DNA from: JACDCY01 sp964350145
GTDB lineage: Bacteria; Gemmatimonadota; Gemmatimonadetes; Gemmatimonadales; Gemmatimonadaceae
DNA: 64,000 nt
Assembly (NCBI GenBank): GCA_964350145.1
Contig: CAYGJL010000009.1
Span: forward strand, 16,153-80,152
Reading direction: 5' to 3'
The notes under the pieces were generated by a model, which saw only the letters and a program-made list of their open reading frames with translations, did no database searches and was not told where the DNA came from. The translations under genes and the position numbers were made by a program. Below, piece after piece: positions 16,747 to 24,892 of this stretch. How positions within the stretch are numbered: position 1 is the first letter of the stretch; every line of letters begins with the position of its first letter.

Positions 16747-17927
16747 GCCGCTGCCGCTCCGAAACTCGCCAGCACGCGGCCGGCACGCGCCGCGGCTTCG
16801 CGAATTCTGTCAGGAGAAGTAATGAACGAAACCCGGAAAAATCCTTCTCCTCCCGGGCCGAACGCCGAGCCGGGAAGCACGACGACGCCTTCTTCCTCCA
16901 TCAACTTCGTCGCGAACTCAGCGCTGGGAATGCTCGACGGCAGCGGCAGCCAGAGATACATAGACGCCTTGGGGCTGACGCACGGAAAGCCGGCCTCGGC
17001 GAAGCTCTCGACGGCCGCGTCGCGCCGCTCCTGGAACACCGCCGCGTTACGCGGTGCCCAATCCTCCCAGTTATCGAGCGCCGATGCCGCCGCAGCCTGA
17101 ATGCCCAGAAATACCCCTGTGTCTATGAACGACTTCACTTTCGCGAGCGGCCACACAATCTCCGGATTGCCGCACGCCCAACCGCAGCGCCATCCGGTCA
17201 TGTTGTAAGTCTTGGACATCGAGTGGAACTCGATCGCCACATCCCGCGCGCCCTCAATCTCGAAAATGCTCGGCGGCACGTAGCCGTCGAACGCAAGCTC
17301 GGAGTAGGCGTTGTCATACACCAGCAGGATGTCGAGTTCCTTGCAGCGGTCGACGATCCCCTTCAAATAGGTTGGTGGCGCGATGGCGCCCGTAGGGTTG
17401 CCTGGATAATTGAGATACAGGATCTTCGCCCGCTCCAGCACGTCCGCGGGCACCTCGTCGAGATCAACCAGAAAATCGTTGTCCGGGCGGAGCGCGTACC
17501 TGTAGGCCTCACCCTCAGCGAGGACAGTGCCGCCGAGGTACGCGAGATAGCCAGGCTCGGGCATGATGGAGACGTCGCCGCGCTCGAGATACGCGAGCGC
17601 GAGGTGCGCGATCCCTTCCTTCGAGCCGATCAGCGGGACGACCTCCGTCATCGGATCGAACTTCTGCGCGAACCGCCGCTGCATGAACCGCGCGATCGCT
17701 TCGCGGTACTCCATCAAGCCGAGCGCGAATCCGTACCGGCTGATCTCAGGTCGCTCGACTTCGCGCCGCATGCGCTGGATGGCCACGGCGGGCGCAGCGA
17801 GGTCGGCGTCCCCCGCCCCGAGGTCGATCACGTCCACGCCCTGCGCGATAAGCTCGCGCTTGCGCGCGGGAATCTTGCCGAGCGGGTACTCCGGCAGAGC
17901 GAGCACGCGCTTTGTGTACGGCGGCAT
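16743..17927 (-). CDS. PLP-dependent class I/II aminotransferase (LL-DAP aminotransferase-like)
   Basis: 394 residues, fold type I. The N-terminal stretch YPLGKIPARKRELIAQGVDVIDLGAGDADL is typical of the aspartate/LL-diaminopimelate aminotransferase group. The PLP Schiff-base Lys is in HSMSKTYNMTGWRCGW; NYPGNPTGAI and YDNAYSELAFDGY give other cofactor contacts. The group includes DapL, making LL-diaminopimelate for lysine and cell wall, but also aspartate and kynurenine aminotransferases; the substrate is not proved. Start ATG 17927 shares a base with the stop of the upstream FAH-family gene (TGATG). Confidence 0.86.
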   Translation of the reverse strand: MPPYTKRVLALPEYPLGKIPARKRELIAQGVDVIDLGAGDADLAAPAVAIQRMRREVERPEISRYGFALGLMEYREAIARFMQRRFAQKFDPMTEVVPLIGSKEGIAHLALAYLERGDVSIMPEPGYLAYLGGTVLAEGEAYRYALRPDNDFLVDLDEVPADVLERAKILYLNYPGNPTGAIAPPTYLKGIVDRCKELDILLVYDNAYSELAFDGYVPPSIFEIEGARDVAIEFHSMSKTYNMTGWRCGWACGNPEIVWPLAKVKSFIDTGVFLGIQAAAASALDNWEDWAPRNAAVFQERRDAAVESFAEAGFPCVSPKASMYLWLPLPSSIPSAEFATKLMEEEGVVVLPGSAFGPGGEGFFRVSFITSPDRIREAAARAGRVLASFGAAAA

Positions 17928-18550
17928 CAGCGGCTCTCCGCGACCGGGTTGCTCACGCGGCTCACTCCCTCGATCTCGACTTCCACGACGTCGCCCGGCG
18001 CGAGCCGCCCGACTCCCGACGGCGTACCGGTGGAAATCAGGTCGCCCGGCTCCAGCGTCATGATGTTGGAGATGTACGACAGCAGCATCGGGATGGAAAA
18101 CACCATCTGCGCGCTGGAGCCGCGCTGGCGCTCCTCGCCGTTGACGCGGGTGACCACGGTGAGCTTGGTCAGATCCGGAATGCCGTGGGACTCCGTGCCG
18201 ATCGGGCAGAATGAATCGAAGCCCTTCGCGCGCGTCCACTGTCCGTCCGTCTTCTGCAGGTCTCGCGCGGTAACGTCGTTCACGGCGACGATCCCGCGAA
18301 TCGCGCCGAGGGCATCGGCTTCACTCGCGCGGGTCAGCCGCTGGCCGACGACGACTCCAATCTCACCCTCGAACTCGACCTGCTGCGACGCCGATGGAAG
18401 CCGGATCGGCTCGCCGTCGGAGATGACGGCAGAGGGCGGCTTGAGGAAAATCAGCGGGCTCTTGGGAACCTCGTTGCCGAGCTCCTTGGCGTGCTCGACA
18501 TAATTGCGACCGACGCAGACGATTTTGCCGGGAAGAACAGTTTTCGACAT
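17927..18550 (-). CDS. Fumarylacetoacetate hydrolase (FAH) family protein
   Basis: 207 residues, the length of the compact FAH domain. Metal-binding acids appear in VEFEGEIGVVVG, and AVNDVTARDLQ and LISTGTPSGVG match the family. Members act as acylpyruvases, oxaloacetate decarboxylases or 2-hydroxyhepta-diene-dioate isomerases on 2-oxo acids with Mg2+ or Mn2+. Start ATG 18550. First gene of a three-gene minus-strand set with the aminotransferase and a TonB-like protein. Substrate unknown. Confidence 0.88.
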   Translation of the reverse strand: MSKTVLPGKIVCVGRNYVEHAKELGNEVPKSPLIFLKPPSAVISDGEPIRLPSASQQVEFEGEIGVVVGQRLTRASEADALGAIRGIVAVNDVTARDLQKTDGQWTRAKGFDSFCPIGTESHGIPDLTKLTVVTRVNGEERQRGSSAQMVFSIPMLLSYISNIMTLEPGDLISTGTPSGVGRLAPGDVVEVEIEGVSRVSNPVAESR

Positions 18551-18595
18551 GGGGGCTAATTTAGCTCGGGGCGGACGCTCCAGGTCGAAGACAGG

Positions 18596-18687
18596 CGGGA
18601 TGCAAGCTATGAGTACGAGTTCCGAGCTCGAGCGGTGAGTTACTCAAAACTCCAGCTCACAAACTCCCACTCACAGCTTGCATCCCG
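18596..18687. repeat. Inverted repeat E with 14-bp (2 x 7) internal units
   Basis: The arms share a perfect 13-bp end CGGGATGCAAGCT (18596-18608 and, inverted, 18675-18687), then pair imperfectly towards the centre, so nearly all 92 bp can form one hairpin. Read on the minus strand the right arm is built of GTGAGTG-GGAGTTT, GTGAGCT-GGAGTTT and TGAGTAA units. It lies between the start of the FAH-family gene and the end of rsmI. Confidence 0.88.
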
Positions 18688-18697
18688 GCTGGAATAT

Positions 18698-19522
18698 TCA
18701 TGGAGCCCGTTCGTGGCCCAATCTGTACGCCACGTTCCTCGACGCCCCCATCGCAGTCAACCCCGCGACAATCTCCCGAGCAGTCTTCCCTTCGGACCGC
18801 AGCGCTTCCGCATGCTTTCGGAGCTCGCCTTCATCAACCTGCCCCTCCGCCCGCGGACCGAGCACGATGACTACTTCCCCCCGCGGTCCTTCTTCTCCGT
18901 AGTGCTCCGCCAACCCGGCGACAGTACCCCGCTTGATCTCCTCGAATTTCTTCGTCAGCTCCCGCGCCACCGCGCACTCCCGCTCGCCCGCGCCCGCGTC
19001 AGCCAGCTCCCGCAGCGTCGCCCCGACCCGACCCGGCGCTTCGTACAGCACGCAGGTATGGGGAGTCGCGACGATCTCGGCGATCGCCTCGCCGCGCGCG
19101 CGGCCGCGCCGCTCCAGAAATCCGAAGAAAGTGAAGCGCTCGGCGCTAAGACCGGCGGCGGCCAATGCGGCTAGCAGCGCTGACGCACCCGGGACAGGCA
19201 CGACTTCGATTCCCGCTTCGATTGCGCCGGCCACGAGGCGCGCGCCGGGATCCGAGAGCAAAGGCGTACCCGCGTCCGAGATGAGCGCTACGTCCTGGCC
19301 CGCGGCTAGCCGCTCGAGGATCTTCGGCGTGGCTCGCGCTTCATTGTGCTCGTGGTACGCGCTCGTGGGGGTCCCGACTTCGTAGTGGTCGAGCAAGCGG
19401 CGGGAATGGCGCGTGTCCTCCGCCAGGATCACGTCCACGGACTTCAAAACCTCGACCGCGCGGAACGATATGTCGCCGAGGTTTCCGATCGGGGTACTGA
19501 CGAGAAAAAGACGCCCCGTTAT
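18698..19522 (-). CDS. rsmI: 16S rRNA (cytidine(1402)-2'-O)-methyltransferase (apparent ATA start)
   Basis: Methylates the ribose of C1402 in the ribosomal P site, using SAM. Family motifs: GRLFLVSTPIGNLGDISFRA at the N-terminus, ILAEDTRHSRRLL, VALISDAGTPLLSDPG, FTFFGFLERRG. Length of 274 residues is normal. The reading frame has no ATG, GTG or TTG before the STPIGNL motif; TTG 19447 would delete it. ATA 19522-19520 overlaps the trxA stop TAA as ATAA, the position expected for a coupled start, so this start is inferred. It ends about 11 bp before repeat E. Confidence 0.86.
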   Translation of the reverse strand: MTGRLFLVSTPIGNLGDISFRAVEVLKSVDVILAEDTRHSRRLLDHYEVGTPTSAYHEHNEARATPKILERLAAGQDVALISDAGTPLLSDPGARLVAGAIEAGIEVVPVPGASALLAALAAAGLSAERFTFFGFLERRGRARGEAIAEIVATPHTCVLYEAPGRVGATLRELADAGAGERECAVARELTKKFEEIKRGTVAGLAEHYGEEGPRGEVVIVLGPRAEGQVDEGELRKHAEALRSEGKTAREIVAGLTAMGASRNVAYRLGHERAP

Positions 19523-19845
19523 GCGACGTGCTCCTTGATCTTCGCCTCGAAAGTCGCCTTCGGCACGGCGCCGATGACCTGATCCACGACCTTGCCGTCC
19601 TTGAAGAACAGAACCGTGGGGATGGACCTAACTTGAAACCGGCTCGCGGTCCGGACGTTGATGTCCACGTCGAGCTTGGCGACCTTGACTGTGTCCGCAT
19701 ACTGCCCCGCCAGCTCCTCCAGCGAAGGCGCGATCATCCGGCAGGGCCCGCACCAAATCGCCCAGAAATCCACCACGGTGAGGCCCGCGTTCTGCTCCAC
19801 TGCACTCTCGAAATCGGCGTCCGTGACGGTTACCACGTTCGACAT
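19519..19845 (-). CDS. trxA: Thioredoxin
   Basis: A 108-residue thioredoxin, a general disulfide reductase in the cytoplasm. Active site WCGPC (C32, C35), the cis-Pro loop RSIPTVLFFKDG and VDFWAIWCGPCRM are textbook. Start ATG 19845 is set by GGAGGAA eight bases upstream, which discards 31 upstream residues of open frame. The stop TAA overlaps the proposed rsmI start. Confidence 0.95.
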   Translation of the reverse strand: MSNVVTVTDADFESAVEQNAGLTVVDFWAIWCGPCRMIAPSLEELAGQYADTVKVAKLDVDINVRTASRFQVRSIPTVLFFKDGKVVDQVIGAVPKATFEAKIKEHVA

Positions 19846-19922
19846 TATGTATTCCTCCGTGGCGCGGGACTGCGCCTGTTGTGCACAATTAGCGAAGACC
19901 ATGCCTCCAGCGCGGTAATCTA

Positions 19923-20333
19923 ATGACTCATCCAACACGACCGACGACGCGGATCGCGCACGTAGGGATCGCGCTGAGCGCGATAGACGCGCAGCTCCCG
20001 TTCTACCGGGACGTCCTCGGGCTGGAGAGCGTCCCGGTTAACGATTCCGACGGCGCCCGCATCCAGGCTTTCGACGCGGACGGGTCGCTAGTCGAGCTGC
20101 TGGAGTCCGCCGACGAGACCTCGCCGATCGGCCGGTTCCTGGCCAAGCGGGGCCCGGGGATCCATCACATCTGCTTCGCGGTGCCCGACCTGGAAGCGGC
20201 GCTCGAGAAGTGCAGGTCGAACGGCGTCGAGCTGGTGGATCAGGTTCCGCGGATCGGCGCCGAGGGAAAGCGGATCGCCTTTCTCCACCCGCGATCCACC
20301 GGCGGCATTCTGGTCGAGCTCACCGAGGACTGA
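19923..20333 (+). CDS. mce: Methylmalonyl-CoA epimerase (VOC superfamily)
   Basis: 136 residues, two VOC repeats. Interconverts (2R)- and (2S)-methylmalonyl-CoA in propionate and odd-chain fatty acid metabolism. Metal ligands: His in IAHVGIAL, Glu in LVELLES, His in GIHHICFAV and the final Glu in GGILVELTED. GPGIHHICFAVPDLEAAL is diagnostic. The mutase is not in the window. It diverges from trxA with a 77-bp gap. Confidence 0.9.
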   Translation: MTHPTRPTTRIAHVGIALSAIDAQLPFYRDVLGLESVPVNDSDGARIQAFDADGSLVELLESADETSPIGRFLAKRGPGIHHICFAVPDLEAALEKCRSNGVELVDQVPRIGAEGKRIAFLHPRSTGGILVELTED

Positions 20334-20360
20334 CCCACGTCGCCGCCCGCCTCAGGAATT

Positions 20361-20831
20361 CTATTCGAGTCCGCAAAAATCCCGCACGGCCGCGAGGTCT
20401 ACGTTCTCCACGTACCATCTTCCGCCCGGGCCCTGCACGGTGTGCAGGCTGGGTTGCCGCTTCTGGGTCCCTCGCGTGATCTCGACGCGGACCACGCGCC
20501 GCCCCGCGTCGCCCGGAACCTCGCCGAGCACCCGATAGCTGTCATGCTGGAGATAGCACTGCAGAATGATGGCGCGCTTCTCCAGCTCGGTCCGTTCGAT
20601 CGTCTCGCGCGCCGGTCCCCGCGACGTCCCCCACGTGGCGCCGATGGCCTGTAGATCTTCGGTCCGCACGGCCTCGAGGAAAGCGTCGGCCGCCAGCCGC
20701 GGCGCCAGAGCGCCGAGCCCGTCGTTCGTTGAAGGCGCGGGCCCCGGGTTCGCGATGGGCGCCGTCGCGCACGCGCCCAGGGAGAGAAGCACAGCTGTCA
20801 CCAGAAGAGTATTGCGCACGTGCGGCTCCAT
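20361..20831 (-). CDS. Small lipoprotein of unknown function
   Basis: 156 residues with a hydrophobic signal and lipobox LSLGAC (Cys about 21). The remainder is predicted mainly soluble: DAFLEAVRTEDLQAIGATWG, then a strand-rich C-terminus VVRVEITRGTQKRQ and GGRWYVENVDL, reminiscent of an NTF2-like/DUF4878-type fold. That likeness is by eye only. It is convergent with the epimerase gene and divergent from pdxJ. Confidence 0.74.
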   Translation of the reverse strand: MEPHVRNTLLVTAVLLSLGACATAPIANPGPAPSTNDGLGALAPRLAADAFLEAVRTEDLQAIGATWGTSRGPARETIERTELEKRAIILQCYLQHDSYRVLGEVPGDAGRRVVRVEITRGTQKRQPSLHTVQGPGGRWYVENVDLAAVRDFCGLE

Positions 20832-20865
20832 GCTACGGGGAAAGCGAACCTAACCGCCGGAAAAA

Positions 20866-21618
20866 ATGCAAGCAACCCGCCAACGGCTGTACATCAACGT
20901 CGATCATGTCGCGACCCTCCGTCAGGCCCGTCGCGGCAGCGAGCCCGATCCGCTCGAGGCCGCGCGCGTGTGCGAGGCGGCGGGAGCAGACGGAATCACG
21001 GCCCACCTGCGGGAGGATCGCCGTCATATACAGGACTCAGACGTGCGGGGGCTGCGAAAGGTCATTAAAACGTACTTCAATCTCGAGCTGGCCTGCGTGC
21101 CGGAGATGCTCGGCATTGCGGTTGCGACCAGGCCGGAGCAGGTCACTCTCGTACCCGAGCGGCGCGAGGAAGTTACGACCGAGGGGGGACTGAACCTCGC
21201 CCACGATCCGGCGCGCATTCACGCGGCGATCGAGGAGCTTCGCGCCGCCGGCATTCGCGCGTCACTGTTCATTGACCCGTCCATCGAGGACGTCGAGCGG
21301 TCGCGCGATCTCGGGTGCGACGCCATCGAACTGCACACGGGGCGGTACTCGCACGCGCCCGGGGACCGCGAGCGGCTGGACGAGATCCGCGCCGCGGCGG
21401 AGCGTGGCGCCGCGCTCGGACTGGCTATTCACGCGGGCCATGGCCTGACGATTGCCAACGTCCGGGCAGTCAGCGCCGTCCCGGAAATCGAGGAGTTGAA
21501 CATCGGTCACTCGATCGTCAGCCGGGCGCTCTTCGTGGGGCTCACAGCGGCGGTGGCCGAGATGAAGGAAGCCATTTGCTCTGCGCGGATGTTTGACGTT
21601 GCACCTCCGCCGCCATAG
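20866..21618 (+). CDS. pdxJ: Pyridoxine 5'-phosphate synthase
   Basis: Condenses 1-deoxyxylulose 5-phosphate and 3-amino-2-oxopropyl phosphate to pyridoxine 5'-phosphate (vitamin B6, DXP-dependent route). 250 residues, TIM barrel. YINVDHVATLRQARRG at the start, GADGITAHLREDRRHIQDSDV, ELACVPEM, IELHTGRYS and GHGLTIANV cover the family's active-site strands. It heads a probable operon with the HPt-like gene, a flippase-like gene and ispE, closely spaced or overlapping. Confidence 0.95.
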   Translation: MQATRQRLYINVDHVATLRQARRGSEPDPLEAARVCEAAGADGITAHLREDRRHIQDSDVRGLRKVIKTYFNLELACVPEMLGIAVATRPEQVTLVPERREEVTTEGGLNLAHDPARIHAAIEELRAAGIRASLFIDPSIEDVERSRDLGCDAIELHTGRYSHAPGDRERLDEIRAAAERGAALGLAIHAGHGLTIANVRAVSAVPEIEELNIGHSIVSRALFVGLTAAVAEMKEAICSARMFDVAPPPP

Positions 21619-21629
21619 AGTTGGCGCCG

Positions 21630-22589
21630 ATGACCGTCTCAGCCCACGATGTGCCCGCGCGGCTGCTCGAGTTCTTCGTCGCAGAATCCGTCAGCTACGC
21701 CGCAACGCTGCGCGAGCTCATGTGGCTGCCCGCCCCCGAGCGCGACACCGGCCAGATGCTGCGCGCCGCGCGCGGCATGCGCGGGGCGGCGACCATGGTC
21801 CGGCTCAGCGACCTTGCAATTGTGGCCGGGCGGATGGAACGGATCGCGCGGTCGCTGCACACGCGCCGCACGCAGTGGACCGAGCCGCTGTCCTACTCGC
21901 TGCAGGCTGTGCTGTACGAGCTGCCGGAGCTGATCTCGGCCGCCGGTGCCTGGGGCGCCGGCGAGAGCGAGCGCGCGGCCGCGATCGCCGACGCGTTGCA
22001 CGCCTTCGCTCCGTCGGTGGACAAGAAGGCCAACTCAATGGTCGTGCCAATCGCGCGGCTGTTTCACGACGACGGGGGACCGCACGTCATCTATGTGGCC
22101 GTGACTCCGCAGACGCAGTTCGAGCAGCAGCTGCGCGAGCCCGCGCCGGACAAGGGAGACGCTGCGGCGGCGCGCGCCGAGCGTCCCCGGCCCGCACCGG
22201 CCCCCGCCCTCACCGCATCCGCGCGTCCGGCGGAAGTGGCTCAGGCGCCCGCTCCCCGGCAAAGAGCTCCGCAGCCTCCGACTCGAACTCCCACTCCGCC
22301 GCAGGCGAGGCCGCCCGCCGGTGGCGAGCGCACGACTCCGCGCGGCCGGGAGCTGCAATCGCTCATCTCCGAGGGGCTCGCCGGGTTCGAGGGAATGGAG
22401 CTGGACAGTCAGCCGGCAGTGGCAGCCGCGGGCGGACTCGTCCCGATAGAGTCATTGCTGTACTCAGGGCGCACGGCGCTGGTGCGGGCACGAGAGATTC
22501 GGGCGGCGCAGGCAGCCGCGGCGCGGGAGCCGACTCCGGAGGAGCTCGACGAGCTCATGGATCTGATGGAACTAGCCGCCACGGCCTGA
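21630..22589 (+). CDS. HPt-like helical protein lacking the phospho-accepting His
   Basis: 319 residues. The first ~110 look like a four-helix HPt domain (FFVAESVSYAATLREL, then MLRAARGMRGAATMVRLSDLAIVAGRMERIA), but the His of the canonical A-H-x-L-K-G motif is Arg48 (A-A-R-G-M-R-G). A low-complexity Pro/Ala/Arg linker (about 170-240) leads to a short helical C-terminus with an acidic end (PEELDELMDLMEL). It probably serves as a docking or structural module rather than a phosphotransfer protein. ATG 21630 preferred; TTG 21621 is possible. Function unknown. Confidence 0.72.
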   Translation: MTVSAHDVPARLLEFFVAESVSYAATLRELMWLPAPERDTGQMLRAARGMRGAATMVRLSDLAIVAGRMERIARSLHTRRTQWTEPLSYSLQAVLYELPELISAAGAWGAGESERAAAIADALHAFAPSVDKKANSMVVPIARLFHDDGGPHVIYVAVTPQTQFEQQLREPAPDKGDAAAARAERPRPAPAPALTASARPAEVAQAPAPRQRAPQPPTRTPTPPQARPPAGGERTTPRGRELQSLISEGLAGFEGMELDSQPAVAAAGGLVPIESLLYSGRTALVRAREIRAAQAAAAREPTPEELDELMDLMELAATA

Positions 22590-22594
22590 CATCA

Positions 22595-23605
22595 ATGAAG
22601 TCCGGTTGGCGCGGCCTCGCGGGATTCCTCCTGAGTGGTGCGCTGCTGCTGTGGGTCCTGCGCGACGTCTCGCTCGCGGCCGTGTGGGCCGAGCTGGCCC
22701 GCGCCGACCCGTGGCTCTTTTTCCTGGCCACCGTCGCGGCGACGGTCATCTTCCCGATCCGGGCACTGCGGTGGCGGGTGATTCTCGAGCCTATCGCGCC
22801 CGGCCTGCCCTTCGGCCCGCTGTGGCGCGCGACCGCCATCGGGATGATGATCAACAATGTGCTCCCCGCGCGCGCCGGAGAGCTGGCGCGCGCGTTCGCG
22901 CTGACCCGCGAGGTCCCCAAGGTTTCCTTCTCGACCTCCGTCGCGTCGCTGGTGGTGGACCGGCTGTTCGACGCGGTCGTGCTGCTCGCGCTCGGCCTGG
23001 TCGCGATCATGGATCCCGCGTTTCCCGCCAACGCCAAGATCGCCGGCCAGCCGCTCGCCGAGTGGGCGGTCGCGGGGGCCGCGTTGACGGGTGCGCTGCT
23101 GGCGATCGTCTATCTGCTCGTGTTCTTCCCGCGCGCGCTGATCGTCACGTTCGAGATTTTTTCCCGGCGGATCTCGCCGAAGCTCGAGGAGCGTGGCAGA
23201 GTGGCGCTGCAGCGCTTCAGCGACGGGCTCAGCGTGATGCGCCGCCCGCGCCGATTCGTGCTGGTGTTCGTCTGGACCCTGGTGCACTGGCTCATCGCCG
23301 GGCTGGGAACGTGGCTGGGATTTCTCGCCGTGGGCATCGACCTGCCGTTTTCGGCCGCGCTGTTCGTGCAGACCGTCACGGGATTCGGCGTGGCCTTGCC
23401 GTCGGCCCCCGGGTTCTTCGGCGTCTTCGAGGCGATCGCGGTGCTCACGCTGGCGGTCTACGGAGTGTCGGCCGCGCTCGCCACGAGCTGGGCGATCGGC
23501 TTTCACATTCTCACGTTCATTCCAATCACCTTGATGGGCGCGTACTACTTCGTGCGGCTGGGCATGCACTTCCGCGACCTGAAAGCGGCACCCGAGCAGC
23601 GTTGA
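22595..23605 (+). CDS. Lysylphosphatidylglycerol synthase TM region/UPF0104 family membrane protein
   Basis: 336 residues with about eight TM helices. Typical motifs: RALRWRVILEPI, MMINNVLPARAGELARAFAL, VASLVVDRLFDAVVLLAL and GVALPSAPGFFGVFE. This resembles the flippase-like transmembrane half of MprF and stand-alone YbhN/AglD proteins; there is no aminoacyl-transferase domain. Lipid or lipid-linked-intermediate flipping is inferred from the family. The gene starts 6 bp after the HPt-like gene, and its stop overlaps the proposed ispE start (TTGA). Confidence 0.85.
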   Translation: MKSGWRGLAGFLLSGALLLWVLRDVSLAAVWAELARADPWLFFLATVAATVIFPIRALRWRVILEPIAPGLPFGPLWRATAIGMMINNVLPARAGELARAFALTREVPKVSFSTSVASLVVDRLFDAVVLLALGLVAIMDPAFPANAKIAGQPLAEWAVAGAALTGALLAIVYLLVFFPRALIVTFEIFSRRISPKLEERGRVALQRFSDGLSVMRRPRRFVLVFVWTLVHWLIAGLGTWLGFLAVGIDLPFSAALFVQTVTGFGVALPSAPGFFGVFEAIAVLTLAVYGVSAALATSWAIGFHILTFIPITLMGAYYFVRLGMHFRDLKAAPEQR

Positions 23606-24507
23606 GCAGCGTTCAGGTGAACGCCCGGGCGAAGATCAACCTTCGCCTCAAGGTTCTAGCCCTCGGCGATTCCGGCTACCACTGGATCGAGACGGTTTTT
23701 CAGCGGCTGGAGCTGGCCGACAGGATCACCGTGTCGGTGTCCGACGGCGGCGGCGTCGAGCTCGACGTCTCCGGCGACGAGTCATTGATCATGGCCAGCG
23801 GGCCGGCCGAGCAAAATCTCGCGGTGCTCGCCGCGAAGTCGTACCAGGAGCGGGCGGACTGGCATCCCCGCGTTGGCATCCGCGTGGAAAAGTTGATTCC
23901 CGTCGGCGCCGGTCTCGGGGGCGGCAGCGCCGATGCGGCCGCGGTGCTGCGCGCGCTCAACGCGCTGGCGCCGGCGCCGCTCCAGGCCGCGGAGCTGCTG
24001 TCGCTGGCCGCGTCGATCGGCTCCGACGTGCCATTCCTGGTGAGCGACGACGTCATCGCCGTGGGGTGGGGCCGCGGCGAGCGGCTGCTGGCGCTCCCGC
24101 CTCTCCCCCGGCGGCCGGTCCTGCTGGGCATTCCGCCGTTGCACATTTCGACGAAGGAGGCATATGGCTGGCTCGGCCGGTCCCGTGGTGCTGAGCCGGC
24201 GCCGCCCACTCTCCCCGGCGTCGCGTTTTCCTCGTGGGAGAACGCTGCGGCCCATGCTGGAAATGACTTTTTTGCGGAAGTCGCGGCGCGCCACCCAGTC
24301 GTCGGCGCGATCCGCGAATCGATGCTCGCTCGTGGCGCGCGGCTGGCGATGCTCACGGGGTCCGGCTCGGCCGTGTTCGGGATATTCGATCCGGATGCCA
24401 GTCCCGAGCCTGAACCGAGAGGATCGGGATGGCACGAGATTCGGACGGCGACCGCCAGTGGAGGGCAATCGGACTGGGGACTCAGGACCGTGCGGCCTCA
24501 GGACTAA
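23602..24507 (+). CDS. ispE: 4-diphosphocytidyl-2-C-methyl-D-erythritol kinase
   Basis: GHMP kinase of the MEP isoprenoid route. ARAKINLRLKVLALGDSGYHWIETVF at the N-terminus, the ATP loop IPVGAGLGGGSADAAAVLRALN, and the C-terminal MLTGSGSAVFGIF are diagnostic. Start TTG 23602 overlaps the previous stop; GTG 23617 is an alternative. The C-terminal ~10 residues (DWGLRTVRPQD) and the stop TAA are encoded by repeat C2, so insertion probably replaced the original end. Confidence 0.92.
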   Translation: MSSVQVNARAKINLRLKVLALGDSGYHWIETVFQRLELADRITVSVSDGGGVELDVSGDESLIMASGPAEQNLAVLAAKSYQERADWHPRVGIRVEKLIPVGAGLGGGSADAAAVLRALNALAPAPLQAAELLSLAASIGSDVPFLVSDDVIAVGWGRGERLLALPPLPRRPVLLGIPPLHISTKEAYGWLGRSRGAEPAPPTLPGVAFSSWENAAAHAGNDFFAEVAARHPVVGAIRESMLARGARLAMLTGSGSAVFGIFDPDASPEPEPRGSGWHEIRTATASGGQSDWGLRTVRPQD

Positions 24508-24664
24508 CGGCCATCGCGGATCGGCGATTAATCGAGGACGGAGGACTGAGGAGGGAGCGAAAGAAGTGCGGATTGTTTTTCTCCGCAACCCTCAGTCCTC
24601 GATTAATCGTAGATCCGCGATTGGAGTGAGTCCTGAGGCCGCAAGGGTCCTCAATCCGCAATCA
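24471..24664. repeat. Long palindromic repeat C2 at the end of ispE
   Basis: The left arm starts with heptamers GGACTGG, GGACTCA, GGACCGT, GCGGCCT, CAGGACT and continues with GATCGGCGATTAATCGAGGA; the right arm repeats this inverted, with core TGCGGCCTCAGGACT. Arms are about 80 bp around a short AT-richer loop (GATTGTTTTTC near 24571-24581). The ispE coding region runs 37 bp into the left arm. tRNA-Gln lies downstream. Confidence 0.94.
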
Positions 24665-24711
24665 CCAGGCAACGGCACCGGAATCGACCTACTACCCGAC
24701 CGCCGCTCACG

Positions 24712-24740
24712 TTGTACCGCTGGCGCGTATGGACTAAGTT
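24712..24740 (+). promoter_or_regulatory. Sigma70-like promoter of tRNA-Gln
   Basis: TTGTAC (24712-24717), 17-bp spacer, TAAGTT (24735-24740), then 12 bases to the tRNA. The -10 is weaker than the TATCTT boxes elsewhere in the window. Confidence 0.5.
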
Positions 24741-24752
24741 TCAGCCACCCAC

Positions 24753-24823
24753 TGCCCCCTCGTCCAACGGCAGGACATCGGCCTTTGGAGCCGAGAATGG
24801 TGGTTCGAATCCACCGGGGGCAA
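24753..24823 (+). tRNA. tRNA-Gln(UUG)
   Basis: Acceptor TGCCCCC pairs with GGGGGCA (24816-24822); discriminator A. D-arm GTCC/GGAC. Anticodon stem TCGGC/GCCGA with loop CTTTGGA, anticodon TTG. T-arm GGTGG-TTCGAAT-CCACC. CCA not encoded. Confidence 0.96.
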
Positions 24824-24848
24824 CTCGCCGTCAATCGGGCTCGTCCGA

Positions 24849-24878
24849 TTGACTAAACTCGCTGGCACACCGTATCTT
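24849..24878 (+). promoter_or_regulatory. Sigma70-like promoter of prs
   Basis: TTGACT (24849-24854), 18-bp spacer, TATCTT (24873-24878). The start codon ATG 24893 is 14 bases downstream, so the leader is very short; AGGG at 24881-24884 is the likely ribosome-binding site. Confidence 0.7.
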
Positions 24879-24892
24879 ACAGGGCTGTGACA

